Origin: Pseudomonadota bacterium
Lineage (GTDB): Bacteria > Desulfobacterota > Desulfobulbia > Desulfobulbales > Desulfocapsaceae
Direction of reading: 5' to 3'
Assembly: GCA_018821785.1 (NCBI GenBank)
Contig: JAHJLI010000106.1
Span: 1 to 64,000, forward strand
DNA: 64,000 bases
Shown here: positions 52,492-61,927 of the stretch, one piece after another
Layout of the letters: the number at the start of each line of letters is the position of its first letter
How positions within the stretch are numbered: position 1 is the stretch's first letter
Position numbers and translations under genes: made by a program
The notes under the pieces: model-generated
The model's database searches: none
The model's input: the letters and a program-made list of their open reading frames with translations, nothing else
Told to the model about the DNA's origin: nothing

Positions 52492-52564
52492 TTGACTTTT
52501 CAAGTAAGGATGAGGTATGCAATAAAGTTGTATCCTATCGTTCTGGATAAGCATTCGTTATAAT
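52492..52564 (+). promoter_or_regulatory. Possible promoters of the AMIN gene
   Basis: TTGACT (52492-52497) and TATGCA (52516-52521) are 18 bases apart, and a TATAAT box lies at 52559-52564, 22 bases before the ATG, with a poor -35. Either may start the transcript. The divergent radical SAM gene shares this gap. Confidence 0.4.
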
Positions 52565-52586
52565 ATGTAAAAAAAGGAAGTGTCCG

Positions 52587-53573
52587 ATGAAATGGTTAGC
52601 ATCTCTTCTTGTTGTTTTGGCCGGGATGATTGTTGTATCTCCACCGGCAATTTCAGCGGCATCATCTGCAGCGGTAGTAATTAATTCAATTTCCCATAAC
52701 GTCGACTCTGACACAGAAGAGAAGTTGACCTTTCAGCTGAGTGCCCTGGCCGTGCCGAAAATATTTACCATGAAAGGCGACAATCCCCGTCTGGTCATCG
52801 ATTTTCCCAATAGTTCTTATGGCGGCAAAGGTGCTATCCCTCTTGCCGCTGGCAAGTTGGCAACGAATATCCGAACGGGTATACATCAGGCCCCCGAGCA
52901 GAAGATCAGGGTGGTTATTGATCTTTCCAGGGAGATTCCCGTCCGCTATACCAGCGAGTATTCCGAGACGGACAACACCCTCATCGTCCTACTTTCTCCG
53001 GACTTCCAGGAACTCCAATCCAAAGAAACTTCTCCTGTGGTAAAGCAAGAAACTGCTATGCTCCTTACAAAACCTCCTGAGATGGCGGCTACCAAGGAGG
53101 CAGAGGATAAACCGATACCTTCGATATTTCCCGTTCAGGAGCCGGAAAACAAATCAACGACTGTTGCAGCTCCCGTAACCCCTCCAACACCTGCAGCCAA
53201 GACTGAAAGTCCAAGACTTCTCGATGTCTCATTTGACGATTCCTCTAGCAAGGGTGAGATGGTGCTGTTCCATTTAACCAATTTTACCCCGCCAACGGTT
53301 TCCGCCGTGGAAAAGGACAATCCGAAAGTTTTCTGTGATTTTATCGGAGTGGAATTAGGGAAAACGGTAGAGGAAAATATTGCCGCCAAAGGCAAATATG
53401 TTGAACGTATTAACACCTCCAAACAGAGCAAACCTGACAAGATACGTGTAGTGCTCAATCTCACCCCAAACAGGGATTACGACTTGCAGCAGATCTTTTT
53501 TAAGAAGGACAATCTTTTTGTCTTGATAGTGAATGAACTGCCGCCGGAGAAGTCGGAAAAAAAGGTCAATTAG
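52587..53573 (+). CDS. Exported AMIN-domain protein
   Basis: This 328-aa protein has a signal peptide (cleavage near ISAAS) and two AMIN domains: about 30-135 (LTFQLSALAVPKIFTMKGDNPRLVIDFPN) and 205-320 (MVLFHLTNFTPPTVSAVEKDNPKVFCDF). A proline-rich linker with no fold lies between them. AMIN domains bind peptidoglycan or localise envelope proteins to the septum or pole, including in secretin complexes. There is no amidase domain. AAAAGGAAGTG precedes the ATG. Confidence 0.87.
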   Translation: MKWLASLLVVLAGMIVVSPPAISAASSAAVVINSISHNVDSDTEEKLTFQLSALAVPKIFTMKGDNPRLVIDFPNSSYGGKGAIPLAAGKLATNIRTGIHQAPEQKIRVVIDLSREIPVRYTSEYSETDNTLIVLLSPDFQELQSKETSPVVKQETAMLLTKPPEMAATKEAEDKPIPSIFPVQEPENKSTTVAAPVTPPTPAAKTESPRLLDVSFDDSSSKGEMVLFHLTNFTPPTVSAVEKDNPKVFCDFIGVELGKTVEENIAAKGKYVERINTSKQSKPDKIRVVLNLTPNRDYDLQQIFFKKDNLFVLIVNELPPEKSEKKVN

Positions 53574-53642
53574 TGCCATAGAAAAAATATTTGCCTGTTT
53601 TTTTAAATTTTTTCATGGAGGGACGTGTCCGGTTTGTCGGGA

Positions 53643-54464
53643 TTAAGGCATATGTTGCTGAATGTAACCCGGTGGAACTGGTAGGGTATACTGTTTTGCA
53701 TCGCCGGTTAGTCTGACATTGGAGAACTTGAGACGGATGTCGATACCATAGTCAAGTCCGGTAATGTTTATTTCCTGGGGTTGTTGGCATTCCCCCTGAT
53801 GTATCCAGTCGCCATAGGTTACTTCGGCAACGATTCTTCCCTCACCATTTTCCAGGATGCGGGAAAGGGGTAATTTGCTGACCGGTTCGAGCAGAAGGTG
53901 GCTCATCCCGGCTGGTTCGATTTTACTGTGATGAAAGGAAATCCACAAGCCCCTGCTGTTTTTGTCCTCGCGGATGGTGCTAATGGTATTGCCCGGTCGT
54001 AAGTTTCTCCCTGTGAGCCACTCTCCCCAAGGTCCGCCCAGTATTTCCGCAGGAATATCATGGCGGAGACCAAAGGATCGAATGCTACCAGCCAAATACT
54101 TTTGTTCAGGAACGCTGACTGCTTGATACGATTTCTGGTCTCCGGCGATGGCGAGAACAGTTTGGCCGAAAGGGTTGGTAACCACAAACTTGAAAGACCC
54201 AGGCATGGAAAACCGCAGATACCCCCCCAATGCCTTTTTTTCAAGAGGATCTGCATAGAAAAGGGCCAGATCGCCATCCAGGCTTTGGCCGCATGATCGA
54301 TTGTCCAAGATAAGGGAATCAACGAGTTGGCTGGTTTCGTTATACCTATCGCCATCAAGAGGGATGGTCCACGGCTTTCCGGCACATCCGGAAAAAGTCA
54401 AAGTTGTCAGCAGAATCAGACCTGGAGTCAGCCGACCGGATTTATTGCTGTTTATCAAGAACAT
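53643..54464 (-). CDS. Outer-membrane lipoprotein (LolB/DUF4292-like)
   Basis: The start is MFLINSNKSG, with AAGGG nine bases upstream; it lies 23 bases inside the end of the TPR gene. The 273-aa product has a lipobox FSGCAG and a beta-rich domain with GDLALFYADPLEKKALGGYLRFSMPGSFKFVVTNPFGQTVLAIAGD, like LolB or DUF4292 proteins that handle lipoproteins or lipids. Two late Cys residues could pair. The overlap with the TPR lipoprotein gene suggests the two act together in the outer membrane. Confidence 0.82.
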   Translation of the reverse strand: MFLINSNKSGRLTPGLILLTTLTFSGCAGKPWTIPLDGDRYNETSQLVDSLILDNRSCGQSLDGDLALFYADPLEKKALGGYLRFSMPGSFKFVVTNPFGQTVLAIAGDQKSYQAVSVPEQKYLAGSIRSFGLRHDIPAEILGGPWGEWLTGRNLRPGNTISTIREDKNSRGLWISFHHSKIEPAGMSHLLLEPVSKLPLSRILENGEGRIVAEVTYGDWIHQGECQQPQEINITGLDYGIDIRLKFSNVRLTGDAKQYTLPVPPGYIQQHMP

Positions 54465-56154
54465 CGATTTTCCCTTGTACTGCAGCTTTTTTCTTTTCAT
54501 CCTCAAACATAATCAAAGCCTTTCTGTATTGCTCAAGTGCTTCGGTGTTTTTGCCGAGGGCGCGGTATGCGTCACCTAGATGATCATGGATATGGGGATC
54601 ATTCGGTTCAAGTTCCAGTGACCGGTTGAGTTCCTTCACAGCTCTCTGGTAGTCACCGAGGCGATAGAATACCCAGCCTAAGCTGTCAACGATATACCCG
54701 TTATCCGGTTTCAAGGCAATCGCCTTTTCGATGTATTCGAGAGCCTCTTTCAGGCGGATATTTTTGTCGGCCCAGGTGTATCCAACGAAATTCAGGGCTT
54801 CGGCATGGTCCGGCTGCAATTCCAAGACTTTCATCATTTTGTTGATTGCCTGCTCTTCCATACTGTTTTTATCGAGCATCAGACCATAATCAAAAAACAG
54901 TTGAGGATTGTCGGGATAGATGGAAACTGCTGCCTCCAATAAAGCAATGGCCGCCAGATCTTCTTTTTTCTCATGGTAAAGTGCGGCAAGCAGGGCATAA
55001 AAGAGGGGCCTGCGGCTGGCCTCTTTGGCGATATGTTTTCTTAAGAGAGCAACGCCCTTATCTTTTTCACCAGATGCCTTGAAAATGCGAATTTGAAGAT
55101 AGACAGCATCCTCGAAGTCGGCACTGCCTGGCAGGATAAGATTGAGATGAGCAAGTGCCGATGGGTAATTCTCTTCTTTGAAAGCGAGGAGAGCGAGCAT
55201 ATAACGAGGTTCAGAATTTGTCGTTTCACTGGCTAGCCGCTCAAGAATGTCTTGAGCTTTTTGTACTTCATTTTTACGCAACAAAACTTTGCTTATAATA
55301 AGCTCAATATTTGCCTGATTTTTGCTGAACATACTAATATTCTTTAATTCCTCGAGGGCTTCATCATTGTTTCCCAAATCGAGAAAGGCTTGCACCCGAC
55401 TGAGTCCGGCCCGTTCATCAAAAGGATCACTTTCAGAAATAGAGGTATAGAGGCGCAGGGCATCGGCATGTTTTTTCAGATTGGAAAAAAAATTACCAAT
55501 TTCGTACGCCAGTTCCTTTGACCAGTTGATCTCAAGGGCCTTTTCATATTCTATTGCAGCTTCGTCGGCTTTATCAGTTTCTTTTAAAAGACGCGCAAGG
55601 GACAGTCGGGCAAAGTAGGATGAACCATTTTTTTTGAGCAGTTGTCGGAAGATTTTTTCTGCTTTATCGTACTTTTCCTGATGACTGTAAAGCAAACCGA
55701 GACGCAGGTGCACGTTCTCATTGTCAGAATCTCGCTCAAGTACCTGGTAATACAGTTTTATTGCCTCTTCTAACTTATCCTGTTGAATATATAGGCTAGC
55801 TAGAAAAAGCATGCTGTTGGTTTCTTCAGGGCGGTCGATAAGGGCTTGTCGCAGCCAGATTGCGGCCTTTTCATATTCGCCCATTTTTAATAGAAGTATT
55901 GGGATTTTATCTCTGAGATAACGAGCTGTTGGATCGCAAATCAGAGCTTTTTCATAGGCCTCAAATGCCTCGGCGTAACGCGCGGCAAATTCAGCATGGG
56001 AGCCCCAGAGAAAATAGAAATAGGAACAAGAAAGATCAACATCCGGTTCTTCCTTGGAAGGTTCGTTGACAACAGTGACTACCTTCTGGTAAACGGTGCA
56101 TGACGGGAGAAGGAGACAGCAGTAGAGTATTAAAAGGAATTTTTTAAAAATCAT
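54442..56154 (-). CDS. TPR-repeat lipoprotein
   Basis: This 570-aa protein starts with a lipoprotein signal (LLLPSC) and then consists of about fourteen TPR-like helix pairs. The last repeats are the best conserved, for example AEALNFVGYTWADKN, GYIVDSLGWVFYRLGDYQRAVKELNRSL and DPHIHDHLGDAYRALGKNTEALEQYRKAL. TPR lipoproteins act as scaffolds for envelope or secretion complexes. It lies between tmk and the lipoprotein gene, with almost no gap to either. Confidence 0.93.
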   Translation of the reverse strand: MIFKKFLLILYCCLLLPSCTVYQKVVTVVNEPSKEEPDVDLSCSYFYFLWGSHAEFAARYAEAFEAYEKALICDPTARYLRDKIPILLLKMGEYEKAAIWLRQALIDRPEETNSMLFLASLYIQQDKLEEAIKLYYQVLERDSDNENVHLRLGLLYSHQEKYDKAEKIFRQLLKKNGSSYFARLSLARLLKETDKADEAAIEYEKALEINWSKELAYEIGNFFSNLKKHADALRLYTSISESDPFDERAGLSRVQAFLDLGNNDEALEELKNISMFSKNQANIELIISKVLLRKNEVQKAQDILERLASETTNSEPRYMLALLAFKEENYPSALAHLNLILPGSADFEDAVYLQIRIFKASGEKDKGVALLRKHIAKEASRRPLFYALLAALYHEKKEDLAAIALLEAAVSIYPDNPQLFFDYGLMLDKNSMEEQAINKMMKVLELQPDHAEALNFVGYTWADKNIRLKEALEYIEKAIALKPDNGYIVDSLGWVFYRLGDYQRAVKELNRSLELEPNDPHIHDHLGDAYRALGKNTEALEQYRKALIMFEDEKKKAAVQGKIDVLDKQQ

Positions 56155-56157
56155 ATA

Positions 56158-56799
56158 TCAGTCCATTGCAGCAACGAATGCGGGCTGTAACAGCTCAATC
56201 ACATGCCCAACGACCAAACGATGGACGTCATCTATTGACCCGGAAGCATCGATGTTGTGAATATATGGCCGTTTGATGGACGCAAAGATGGTCGCAACTT
56301 TTTCTAAGAATTCGCGTTGTTCAAAATTGTTCAGAGTTTCCCCTCTGCCGGCGGTGATTCGTGTATGACCTACGTCAAGATGAGCCTGAAAAAGTAAAAC
56401 AAGGTCAGGCTCAGGTGCAAAATCGTTGAGAGTAAGAATGGTTTCGGGGTTGAGACCAAGAGCACCCTGGTAGGCAGCTGTAGAAAAATAATACCGATCA
56501 CAGAGAATAATTTTACCCTCAAAAAGACTTGGAAGGAGAAGGTCAGCAACATGTTCTCTGCGGTCGGCCAGAAAGAGAGAGAGTTCATCCTCACGGCTAT
56601 ATTTGTTTCTATGGGTATACAAATCGCGAATTTGCATGCCATACGGACCATCGGTAGGTTCTTTGGTGATGATTATCGGATAACCTTTATCCTGCAGATA
56701 GCGCCCAAGCAGGTCCCGCTGGGTGGTTTTACCAGTTCCATCCGTGCCTTCAAAGACAATCAATTTCCCACGTGCTTGCGGGTGGTCGTTCATATGCAT
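56158..56799 (-). CDS. tmk: Thymidylate kinase
   Basis: This 213-aa enzyme phosphorylates dTMP to dTDP. The P-loop GTDGTGKTTQ, the DR-type motif CDRYYFSTAAYQGALG, the lid region RITAGRGETLNNFE and a normal length make the call firm. The gene overlaps the end of pdxA by ten bases. M1 or M3 could be the start; GAGAAAA is near both. The TPR gene follows three bases after its stop. Confidence 0.96.
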   Translation of the reverse strand: MHMNDHPQARGKLIVFEGTDGTGKTTQRDLLGRYLQDKGYPIIITKEPTDGPYGMQIRDLYTHRNKYSREDELSLFLADRREHVADLLLPSLFEGKIILCDRYYFSTAAYQGALGLNPETILTLNDFAPEPDLVLLFQAHLDVGHTRITAGRGETLNNFEQREFLEKVATIFASIKRPYIHNIDASGSIDDVHRLVVGHVIELLQPAFVAAMD

Positions 56800-57806
56800 T
56801 TTCTCGTTTTATCGTCAAATGTTTCCCGGTTTGTGCTTATTACTGCGGCGAGTCGGATGGCTTCGGCAAGGCTGGTATGTTTTGCCAAGCCTTTGCCGGC
56901 AATGTCATAAGCAGTTCCATGATCAACAGAGGTACGGACAATCGGCAACCCGAGGGTGACATTAACACCGTCTTCAAAGTGCAGGAGCTTGAATGGGATA
57001 AGACCTTGATCGTGGTACATGGATACCACAATATCAAATTCTCCCAAGGCGGCCTTGTAATATATGGTATCCGGAGGAAAAGGCCCGCTGACGTTTAAAC
57101 CTTGCTGTTTTCCGTAAGCAATGGCCGGGGCGATAAAACGTTTCTCTTCATCGCCGAAAAGCCCACTCTCGCCGGCGTGAGGGTTGAATCCTGCAACAGC
57201 AATACGCGGATGGAGAATATTGAAATCAATCATCATCGCAGTGTGACTGATACGGATCAGCCGAAAAATCTCCTCGACTGACAGAACTGTCGCCACTTCT
57301 CTCAGAGGGCGGTGAATGGTTACCAGGGTGACTTTCAGCTTGTTGCCTGCCATCATCATGGCGTATTCGCTGGTTTTAGTAAGGCTGGCCAGCATCTCGG
57401 TATGGCCGGAAAAGAGGTAACCGGCATCATTGAGTGATATCTTGGAAATAGGGCAAGTTGTTAGTCCCTGGAAAATTCCTTGGCGGGTTAAAGCCACTCC
57501 GGTCTCAATATATCTTGCCATGGCCATACCGGTTGCTGCATCAGGGCACCCCCAGACAAGTTTGTCCGGGGAAAGAGATGATGCCTGAACCACGGGGATT
57601 CCGTTAAGAGGGAGAGGAGTACCCGGCTGCCAGGTGACGAAGGAAGCAGCTAATTTGAGCTCCGCGGCCACTCGGACAAGGACACCCAGGTCACCGATAA
57701 TGACCGGCTGGATACCAGTGGGTATAGCGGCTTCAGAAAAATAGCGGGCAATAATTTCCGGGCCGATCCCGACGGGACAACCCATGGTAATTCCAATTGT
57801 AACCAT
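56790..57806 (-). CDS. pdxA: 4-hydroxythreonine-4-phosphate dehydrogenase
   Basis: This 338-aa enzyme of pyridoxal phosphate synthesis has GITMGCPVGIGPEIIARYF at the start, SGHTEMLASLTKT, the metal-binding His residues in FNPHAGESGLFGDEE and MYHDQGLIPFKLLHF, and GTAYDIAGKGLAKHTSLAEAIRLA at the end. Length and order are normal. Its stop overlaps the tmk start. It probably belongs to the downstream end of the ffh-to-yraN gene run. Confidence 0.96.
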   Translation of the reverse strand: MVTIGITMGCPVGIGPEIIARYFSEAAIPTGIQPVIIGDLGVLVRVAAELKLAASFVTWQPGTPLPLNGIPVVQASSLSPDKLVWGCPDAATGMAMARYIETGVALTRQGIFQGLTTCPISKISLNDAGYLFSGHTEMLASLTKTSEYAMMMAGNKLKVTLVTIHRPLREVATVLSVEEIFRLIRISHTAMMIDFNILHPRIAVAGFNPHAGESGLFGDEEKRFIAPAIAYGKQQGLNVSGPFPPDTIYYKAALGEFDIVVSMYHDQGLIPFKLLHFEDGVNVTLGLPIVRTSVDHGTAYDIAGKGLAKHTSLAEAIRLAAVISTNRETFDDKTRKCI

Positions 57807-57932
57807 AACGAATAGTGTACCGCGAAAAACGTATTATGCAAGCCAAGGCAAAATATCGGGTGGAATATTCTGCAAAACAAGAATCCCAGTGAGTAAAGCA
57901 TCAAAGGGTTGTGAAAAATGTAAGCAGTGGTA

Positions 57933-58307
57933 TTACTCTTGGCAAAGATCAAATGCGTCGGCAATAATTTCTATTTGAGTTCTTTGTCCAAGGCTCATAG
58001 CAATCGATACCACATCAAATCTTGCCGGGGCATCGAAAAGATTTCGCTCAGCCAGATAGTACTGGGCGGTTTTGCTGATTTGCCTCTGTTTTCTATTAGT
58101 TACTGCGGAAGCAGGAGATCCGTACATTTCACCCGTTCTGGTTTTTACTTCAACAAACACCAGTATATCGCGGTATTTGGCAATTATGTCAATTTCTCCG
58201 TAGCGACAGCGATAGTTTCTTGTCAGTAGGGTGTAGCCTTTTTTGCTAAGGAATTCGGCGGCAATATCTTCTCCATTTTTTCCAAGATTTTGCCGACTAT
58301 TCAACAT
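57933..58307 (-). CDS. yraN: YraN-family endonuclease-like protein (UPF0102)
   Basis: The start MLNSRQNLGKNGED overlaps the rnhB stop; the track's longer version extends into rnhB. The 124-aa product has the family core GEDIAAEFLSKKGYTLLTRNYRCRYGEIDIIAKYRDILVFVEVKTRTG, in which Glu, Asp and the ExK residues match a restriction-endonuclease-like fold. Its function is not settled, though it commonly follows rnhB. Confidence 0.93.
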   Translation of the reverse strand: MLNSRQNLGKNGEDIAAEFLSKKGYTLLTRNYRCRYGEIDIIAKYRDILVFVEVKTRTGEMYGSPASAVTNRKQRQISKTAQYYLAERNLFDAPARFDVVSIAMSLGQRTQIEIIADAFDLCQE

Positions 58308-58977
58308 AATCCTTAACTCCTCTGAAAGTCCTACGATGCGCCGGGCAAGGGCCATAGGTTGCTATCGCCAGACGGTGTTCGCGAGTAGGGTAGCCCTTGT
58401 TTTTAATAAAATTATAGACAGGGTACTGGTTGTGAAGGCTGGTCATAAGCCGGTCCCTTGCCACTTTCGCGAGGATACTGGCGGCCGCAATGGAGGCACT
58501 TTTCGATTCACCCTTAATGAGTGTTTCCTGGGCTATGGCCAAAGGAATGGTAAATTTTCCATCGACAAGGATGAAATCAGGAGGGAGGGAGGACATGTTT
58601 TCAACAGCCAACTTCATGGCTAAGAGGGAGGCCTGGAGGATATTGATACGATCGATGTGCTGTTCGGAAACTATGCCGATGCCAATTGCGGCATCCATCT
58701 CATAGAGCATTTTTTCGAGTGTCACTCTTTTTTCATGTCTCAGGATTTTTGAGTCAAGAAATACTGAGTGTGTGCAGTTGGTCGGTAGGATTATTGAGGC
58801 AGCGACGACTGGACCGGCGAGCGGACCTCGGCCGGCCTCATCGCAGCCGGCCACGCGAACCATTCCCCTTGCGTACAAAGTCCGTTCAAGACAGAAGTTA
58901 TCTCCACCTTGACTACAGTCGACAAGAGTTTTTTGCATCGTCGGACCACAAAAGTCGACACGGCCCTGAGCCATCAC
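58297..58977 (-). CDS. rnhB: Ribonuclease HII
   Basis: This protein removes ribonucleotides from DNA-RNA duplexes. The catalytic residues appear in VAGCDEAGRGPLAGPVVAA, FLDSKIL and the ILVDGKF and KSASIAAASILAKVARD regions. From the GTG/ATG at the track start it is 226 aa; an internal ATG (MVRVAGCDE) would give 188 aa, nearer the family core, so the start is uncertain. Its 3' end overlaps yraN. Confidence 0.95.
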   Translation of the reverse strand: MMAQGRVDFCGPTMQKTLVDCSQGGDNFCLERTLYARGMVRVAGCDEAGRGPLAGPVVAASIILPTNCTHSVFLDSKILRHEKRVTLEKMLYEMDAAIGIGIVSEQHIDRINILQASLLAMKLAVENMSSLPPDFILVDGKFTIPLAIAQETLIKGESKSASIAAASILAKVARDRLMTSLHNQYPVYNFIKNKGYPTREHRLAIATYGPCPAHRRTFRGVKDYVE

Positions 58978-59030
58978 TGACTGCCGAATATTAGACTGAG
59001 TCAGTGATGGAATTGCTGGGTCTAAAAAAA

Positions 59031-59384
59031 TTATCTTTGCAGAGTACGCTCACGGATACGAGCTGCTTTTCCGGTAAGATTACGGAGGTAGTAGAGACGA
59101 GCCCGACGAACCCTGCCTTTTGTAAGAAGCTCAATCTTTTCGATACGAGGATTATGCCGTGAGAAGGTTTTTTCCACGCCTACGCCATGAGAAATCTTGC
59201 GAACGGTATACGTTGCATTCATGGTGCCATGCTTTATTTTGATTACTACACCTTGAAAAACCTGTACACGTTCCTTGCTTCCTTCGATGATCCGGATATG
59301 CACTTTTACGCTATCACCAGGTCGGAAGTCGGGGTGGTCCTGCCGCATCTGTTCCAAATTGATTCTTTCAATTATTGTGCTCAT
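59031..59384 (-). CDS. rplS: 50S ribosomal protein L19
   Basis: The start is [13 protein letters not shown]; the track's longer frame adds 30 non-family residues. The 117-aa protein shows the L19 pattern: [43 protein letters not shown], and the basic end [26 protein letters not shown]. It lies at the interface of the ribosomal subunits. The gene order trmD, methyltransferase, rplS is typical. Confidence 0.97.
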   Translation of the reverse strand: MSTIIERINLEQMRQDHPDFRPGDSVKVHIRIIEGSKERVQVFQGVVIKIKHGTMNATYTVRKISHGVGVEKTFSRHNPRIEKIELLTKGRVRRARLYYLRNLTGKAARIRERTLQR

Positions 59385-59451
59385 AACGTTTTCTATTAGT
59401 TGAAGTATATTAGGATGAAATCCAGTGGTTGAACTGTTTTTAGCCAATTTT

Positions 59452-60021
59452 TCATGATCCGAGCAGCCTGTCAAGAATAATTGAGGCGGCTGACCGCACC
59501 GAAAGATGATTGTAATCTGTTCCGCCCATTATTGGGGGCAGTGTTGTATCCGATAAAGCAATAATTTCTGGAGCGAGACCGTGGGCTGTGCCGAAAATAA
59601 GGAGAACAGGTTCCCTGTTTTTGATCCTCTCCGTCAGTTCTCTGTACCCAAAGGTCGTTTCCCGCTGCAGCGCACTGGTTGTAACCAGCATCGGCCGTTT
59701 GCCATATTTTTCTGTCAATTTGGCAATTGCCAACTCCAGAGATGCGACAAGACGGACAATGCTGAGCGCCTCTTTCCTGGTCGGGTTGTATGTTGACCCA
59801 TGGCCGGTTTCCCAGTGAGCCAGCAGTTCTTTTACCAGGTTTTGCTGATCTTCATATGGCGTTGCGATAAAATATTCTGCAACTCCATATGTCCTGGCGG
59901 TTCTGGCTATGTCGTGAATATCCAGATTCGTCACCGCCGAACCGATTGTTTCCGCTCTCTTGTTCACCACAGGATGATGTATGAGGACGATATTTAGTGT
60001 TGTTTCGCCCTGATAGGTCAT
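59452..60021 (-). CDS. SPOUT-like RNA methyltransferase next to trmD
   Basis: This 189-aa protein resembles the TrmD-linked RNA methyltransferase family seen in Deltaproteobacteria: [38 protein letters not shown], and a late [14 protein letters not shown] and [16 protein letters not shown], as in SPOUT knots. The nucleotide it modifies is unknown. Its ATG overlaps the trmD stop by four bases. Confidence 0.85.
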   Translation of the reverse strand: MTYQGETTLNIVLIHHPVVNKRAETIGSAVTNLDIHDIARTARTYGVAEYFIATPYEDQQNLVKELLAHWETGHGSTYNPTRKEALSIVRLVASLELAIAKLTEKYGKRPMLVTTSALQRETTFGYRELTERIKNREPVLLIFGTAHGLAPEIIALSDTTLPPIMGGTDYNHLSVRSAASIILDRLLGS

Positions 60022-60788
60022 TTTTCCTGGGTGTTTTCCTGAATCATTCGCACTTTTTCAAAGAGATAATGCCGTCGGAGCAGCTTTATTTCCATGGTGC
60101 TGAAGTTTTCCAGCTTTAATAATTCCGGTCGTCTTTCAAGTGTTCGGAGAACTGAAGCAATAAACCGATACGCCTCTATCATTTCATGATTGCCGGAAAG
60201 CAATTCGTCCGGTACAGCCTGGTCGTCAAACACCCTGGGTCTAGTATATTGCGGGTGTTTCAGCAGTTTTCTACTGAAGGTATCCTTCTCGGCAGAATTG
60301 CTGCATCCCAACACTCCGGGAAGCAACCTGGTAACCGAATCAATAATCACCAGAGCAGCCAGCTCACCACCGGTAAGGATGAAATCTCCTATGGATATCT
60401 CATCATCAATATATCCGGCGCGAAATCTTTCATCCACACCTTCATAACGACCACAAACCAGAACGAGCTGTCTCTCTTTCGTCAATTCTAAAGCAACTGC
60501 CTGATCGTATTGTCGACCTTGCGGCGTAAGGAGAATAACCCTGGCCCCTGGGAGACCTGCCTCACATCTGCTTTTCACCGCGCGCGCCAGTGGTTCTGGC
60601 TTCATCACCATACCTTCGCCACCCCCGAAGGGTCTGTCGTCGGTCATTGTCTGGGGATCATCAGCGAAATCCCTAATATTGACAATGTTGGTACTTATTT
60701 GTCCTTTTAGCCGAGCTCTCCTCAGAATCCCCTCTTTAAGAGGAGAATCGAAGAGATCAGGAAAAATAGTTAATATGTCAAAAATCAT
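60018..60788 (-). CDS. trmD: tRNA (guanine-N1)-methyltransferase
   Basis: This 256-aa enzyme makes m1G37 in tRNA. Typical stretches are [65 protein letters not shown] and [32 protein letters not shown], which form the SPOUT knot. Length is normal. It lies 19 bases after rimM. Confidence 0.98.
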   Translation of the reverse strand: MIFDILTIFPDLFDSPLKEGILRRARLKGQISTNIVNIRDFADDPQTMTDDRPFGGGEGMVMKPEPLARAVKSRCEAGLPGARVILLTPQGRQYDQAVALELTKERQLVLVCGRYEGVDERFRAGYIDDEISIGDFILTGGELAALVIIDSVTRLLPGVLGCSNSAEKDTFSRKLLKHPQYTRPRVFDDQAVPDELLSGNHEMIEAYRFIASVLRTLERRPELLKLENFSTMEIKLLRRHYLFEKVRMIQENTQEK

Positions 60789-60807
60789 CCGGTGGTGTCA
60801 TTTACTT

Positions 60808-61359
60808 TCAATTACCAGAGTTGGAATTGATTTCTATTAAGCCAGGAGGAGGATTGACGATTAGACTTCCGGCAGATTCGCCAACCAGTATACTCTTGGT
60901 CACCGGGATAAGGATTTCCTCCTTTCCCGCTTTAATCACCAGTATATCCTGGGCACCATTAGTGAAAAGATGATCTACCCGGCCAATGGTGTTGCCCTCA
61001 AGATCGACAACCAATTTATCCTGATATTGATGCCAGTAGTACTCGTCTTCGCCAATTACCGCCAAATGCTTTCTTGCCAGAAGTACACCATAATCTTCTA
61101 CCTTTTCGGCCTGGGTACGGTTGGCGATTGATTCCAAATGCACAATCACGGCTTTGCCTTGAACACGTTTTTTTAAAATAGCCAGAGGGCAAGAAATGAG
61201 ACCGCTTCTGTCAATGAGAAGAACCTCACTGTACTCGGCAATATTCTCAGGTTGCCCTGAATAAAGAAAGATCTTTAACTCACCGTGCAGTCCGTGTGCC
61301 TTGGTGACTTTGCCAAGAAGCAGATACTCGTCAGCTGGGAAAACATAATCAAGGGTCAT
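60808..61359 (-). CDS. rimM: Ribosome maturation factor
   Basis: The start is the ATG of MTLDYVFPADEY; a GTG four codons earlier is also possible. The 183-aa product helps assemble the 30S head. It has LLLGKVTKAHGLHGELKI near the start, RTQAEKVEDYGVLLARK in the middle and a PRC-barrel second half (IGRVDHLFTNGAQDILVIK, ILIPVTKSILV). The gene lies between khpA and trmD. Confidence 0.95.
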   Translation of the reverse strand: MTLDYVFPADEYLLLGKVTKAHGLHGELKIFLYSGQPENIAEYSEVLLIDRSGLISCPLAILKKRVQGKAVIVHLESIANRTQAEKVEDYGVLLARKHLAVIGEDEYYWHQYQDKLVVDLEGNTIGRVDHLFTNGAQDILVIKAGKEEILIPVTKSILVGESAGSLIVNPPPGLIEINSNSGN

Positions 61360-61371
61360 GCTGACAATCAC

Positions 61372-61602
61372 TTATTCAACAATTTCAAGCCGGCACCGTT
61401 GATCATCCTTTGCCGCTGCTGCGGAAAGGAGAGAGCGCAACGCCCTTGCGGTGCGTCCTTGCTTGCCGATAACTTTGCCTAAGTCTTCAGGAGCAACGCC
61501 AAGTTCAATGGTAATAGTATCTTCGTCAACTTTGCTCGCGACTTTTACCGCATCCGGCTGATCAACAAGAGCTCTTGCGATAACAGCAATAAGTTCTTCC
61601 AT
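61372..61602 (-). CDS. khpA: KH-domain RNA-binding protein
   Basis: This 76-aa protein is a single KH domain: MEELIAVIARALVDQPDAV, then TIELGVAPEDLGKVIGKQGRTARALRSLL with the GxxG loop GKQG. It binds RNA, often together with KhpB, and the gene almost always lies between rpsP and rimM. The ATG chosen sits next to a GTG that overlaps the rpsP stop. Confidence 0.95.
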   Translation of the reverse strand: MEELIAVIARALVDQPDAVKVASKVDEDTITIELGVAPEDLGKVIGKQGRTARALRSLLSAAAAKDDQRCRLEIVE

Positions 61603-61604
61603 CA

Positions 61605-61853
61605 CTACTCTGCAGGTGTTGCGGCTTTCTTAATCAGGCTCTTCACTGTGCTGGTCGGAAGCGCCCCTTTGCCGAGCCAATCTTGCAGCTTGGTGTTGTC
61701 AAGAGTGATAGCCGCCGGATCCTTGCACGGATCATAGGTTCCTACCACGTCAAGAAATTTGCCGTCACGCTTGTTCTCGCTATTAGCGACGATGATACGA
61801 TAAAATGGTTTCTTCTTTTTGCCGAGTCGGGTCAATCGAATACGTACTGCCAT
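61605..61853 (-). CDS. rpsP: 30S ribosomal protein S16
   Basis: This 82-aa protein matches S16 throughout: MAVRIRLTRLGKKKKPFYRIIVANSENKRDGKFLDVVGTYDP and the tail with LDNTKLQDWLGKGALPTSTV. CCGGAGGATT precedes the ATG. It is early in the run led by ffh. Confidence 0.98.
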   Translation of the reverse strand: MAVRIRLTRLGKKKKPFYRIIVANSENKRDGKFLDVVGTYDPCKDPAAITLDNTKLQDWLGKGALPTSTVKSLIKKAATPAE

Positions 61854-61927
61854 TCCGGTAAATCCTCCGGTTAAAATTGGTCTAGTTTTATGTTCGTGAT
61901 GTTCTCTGCCGTTTCCGGGTCGAGACC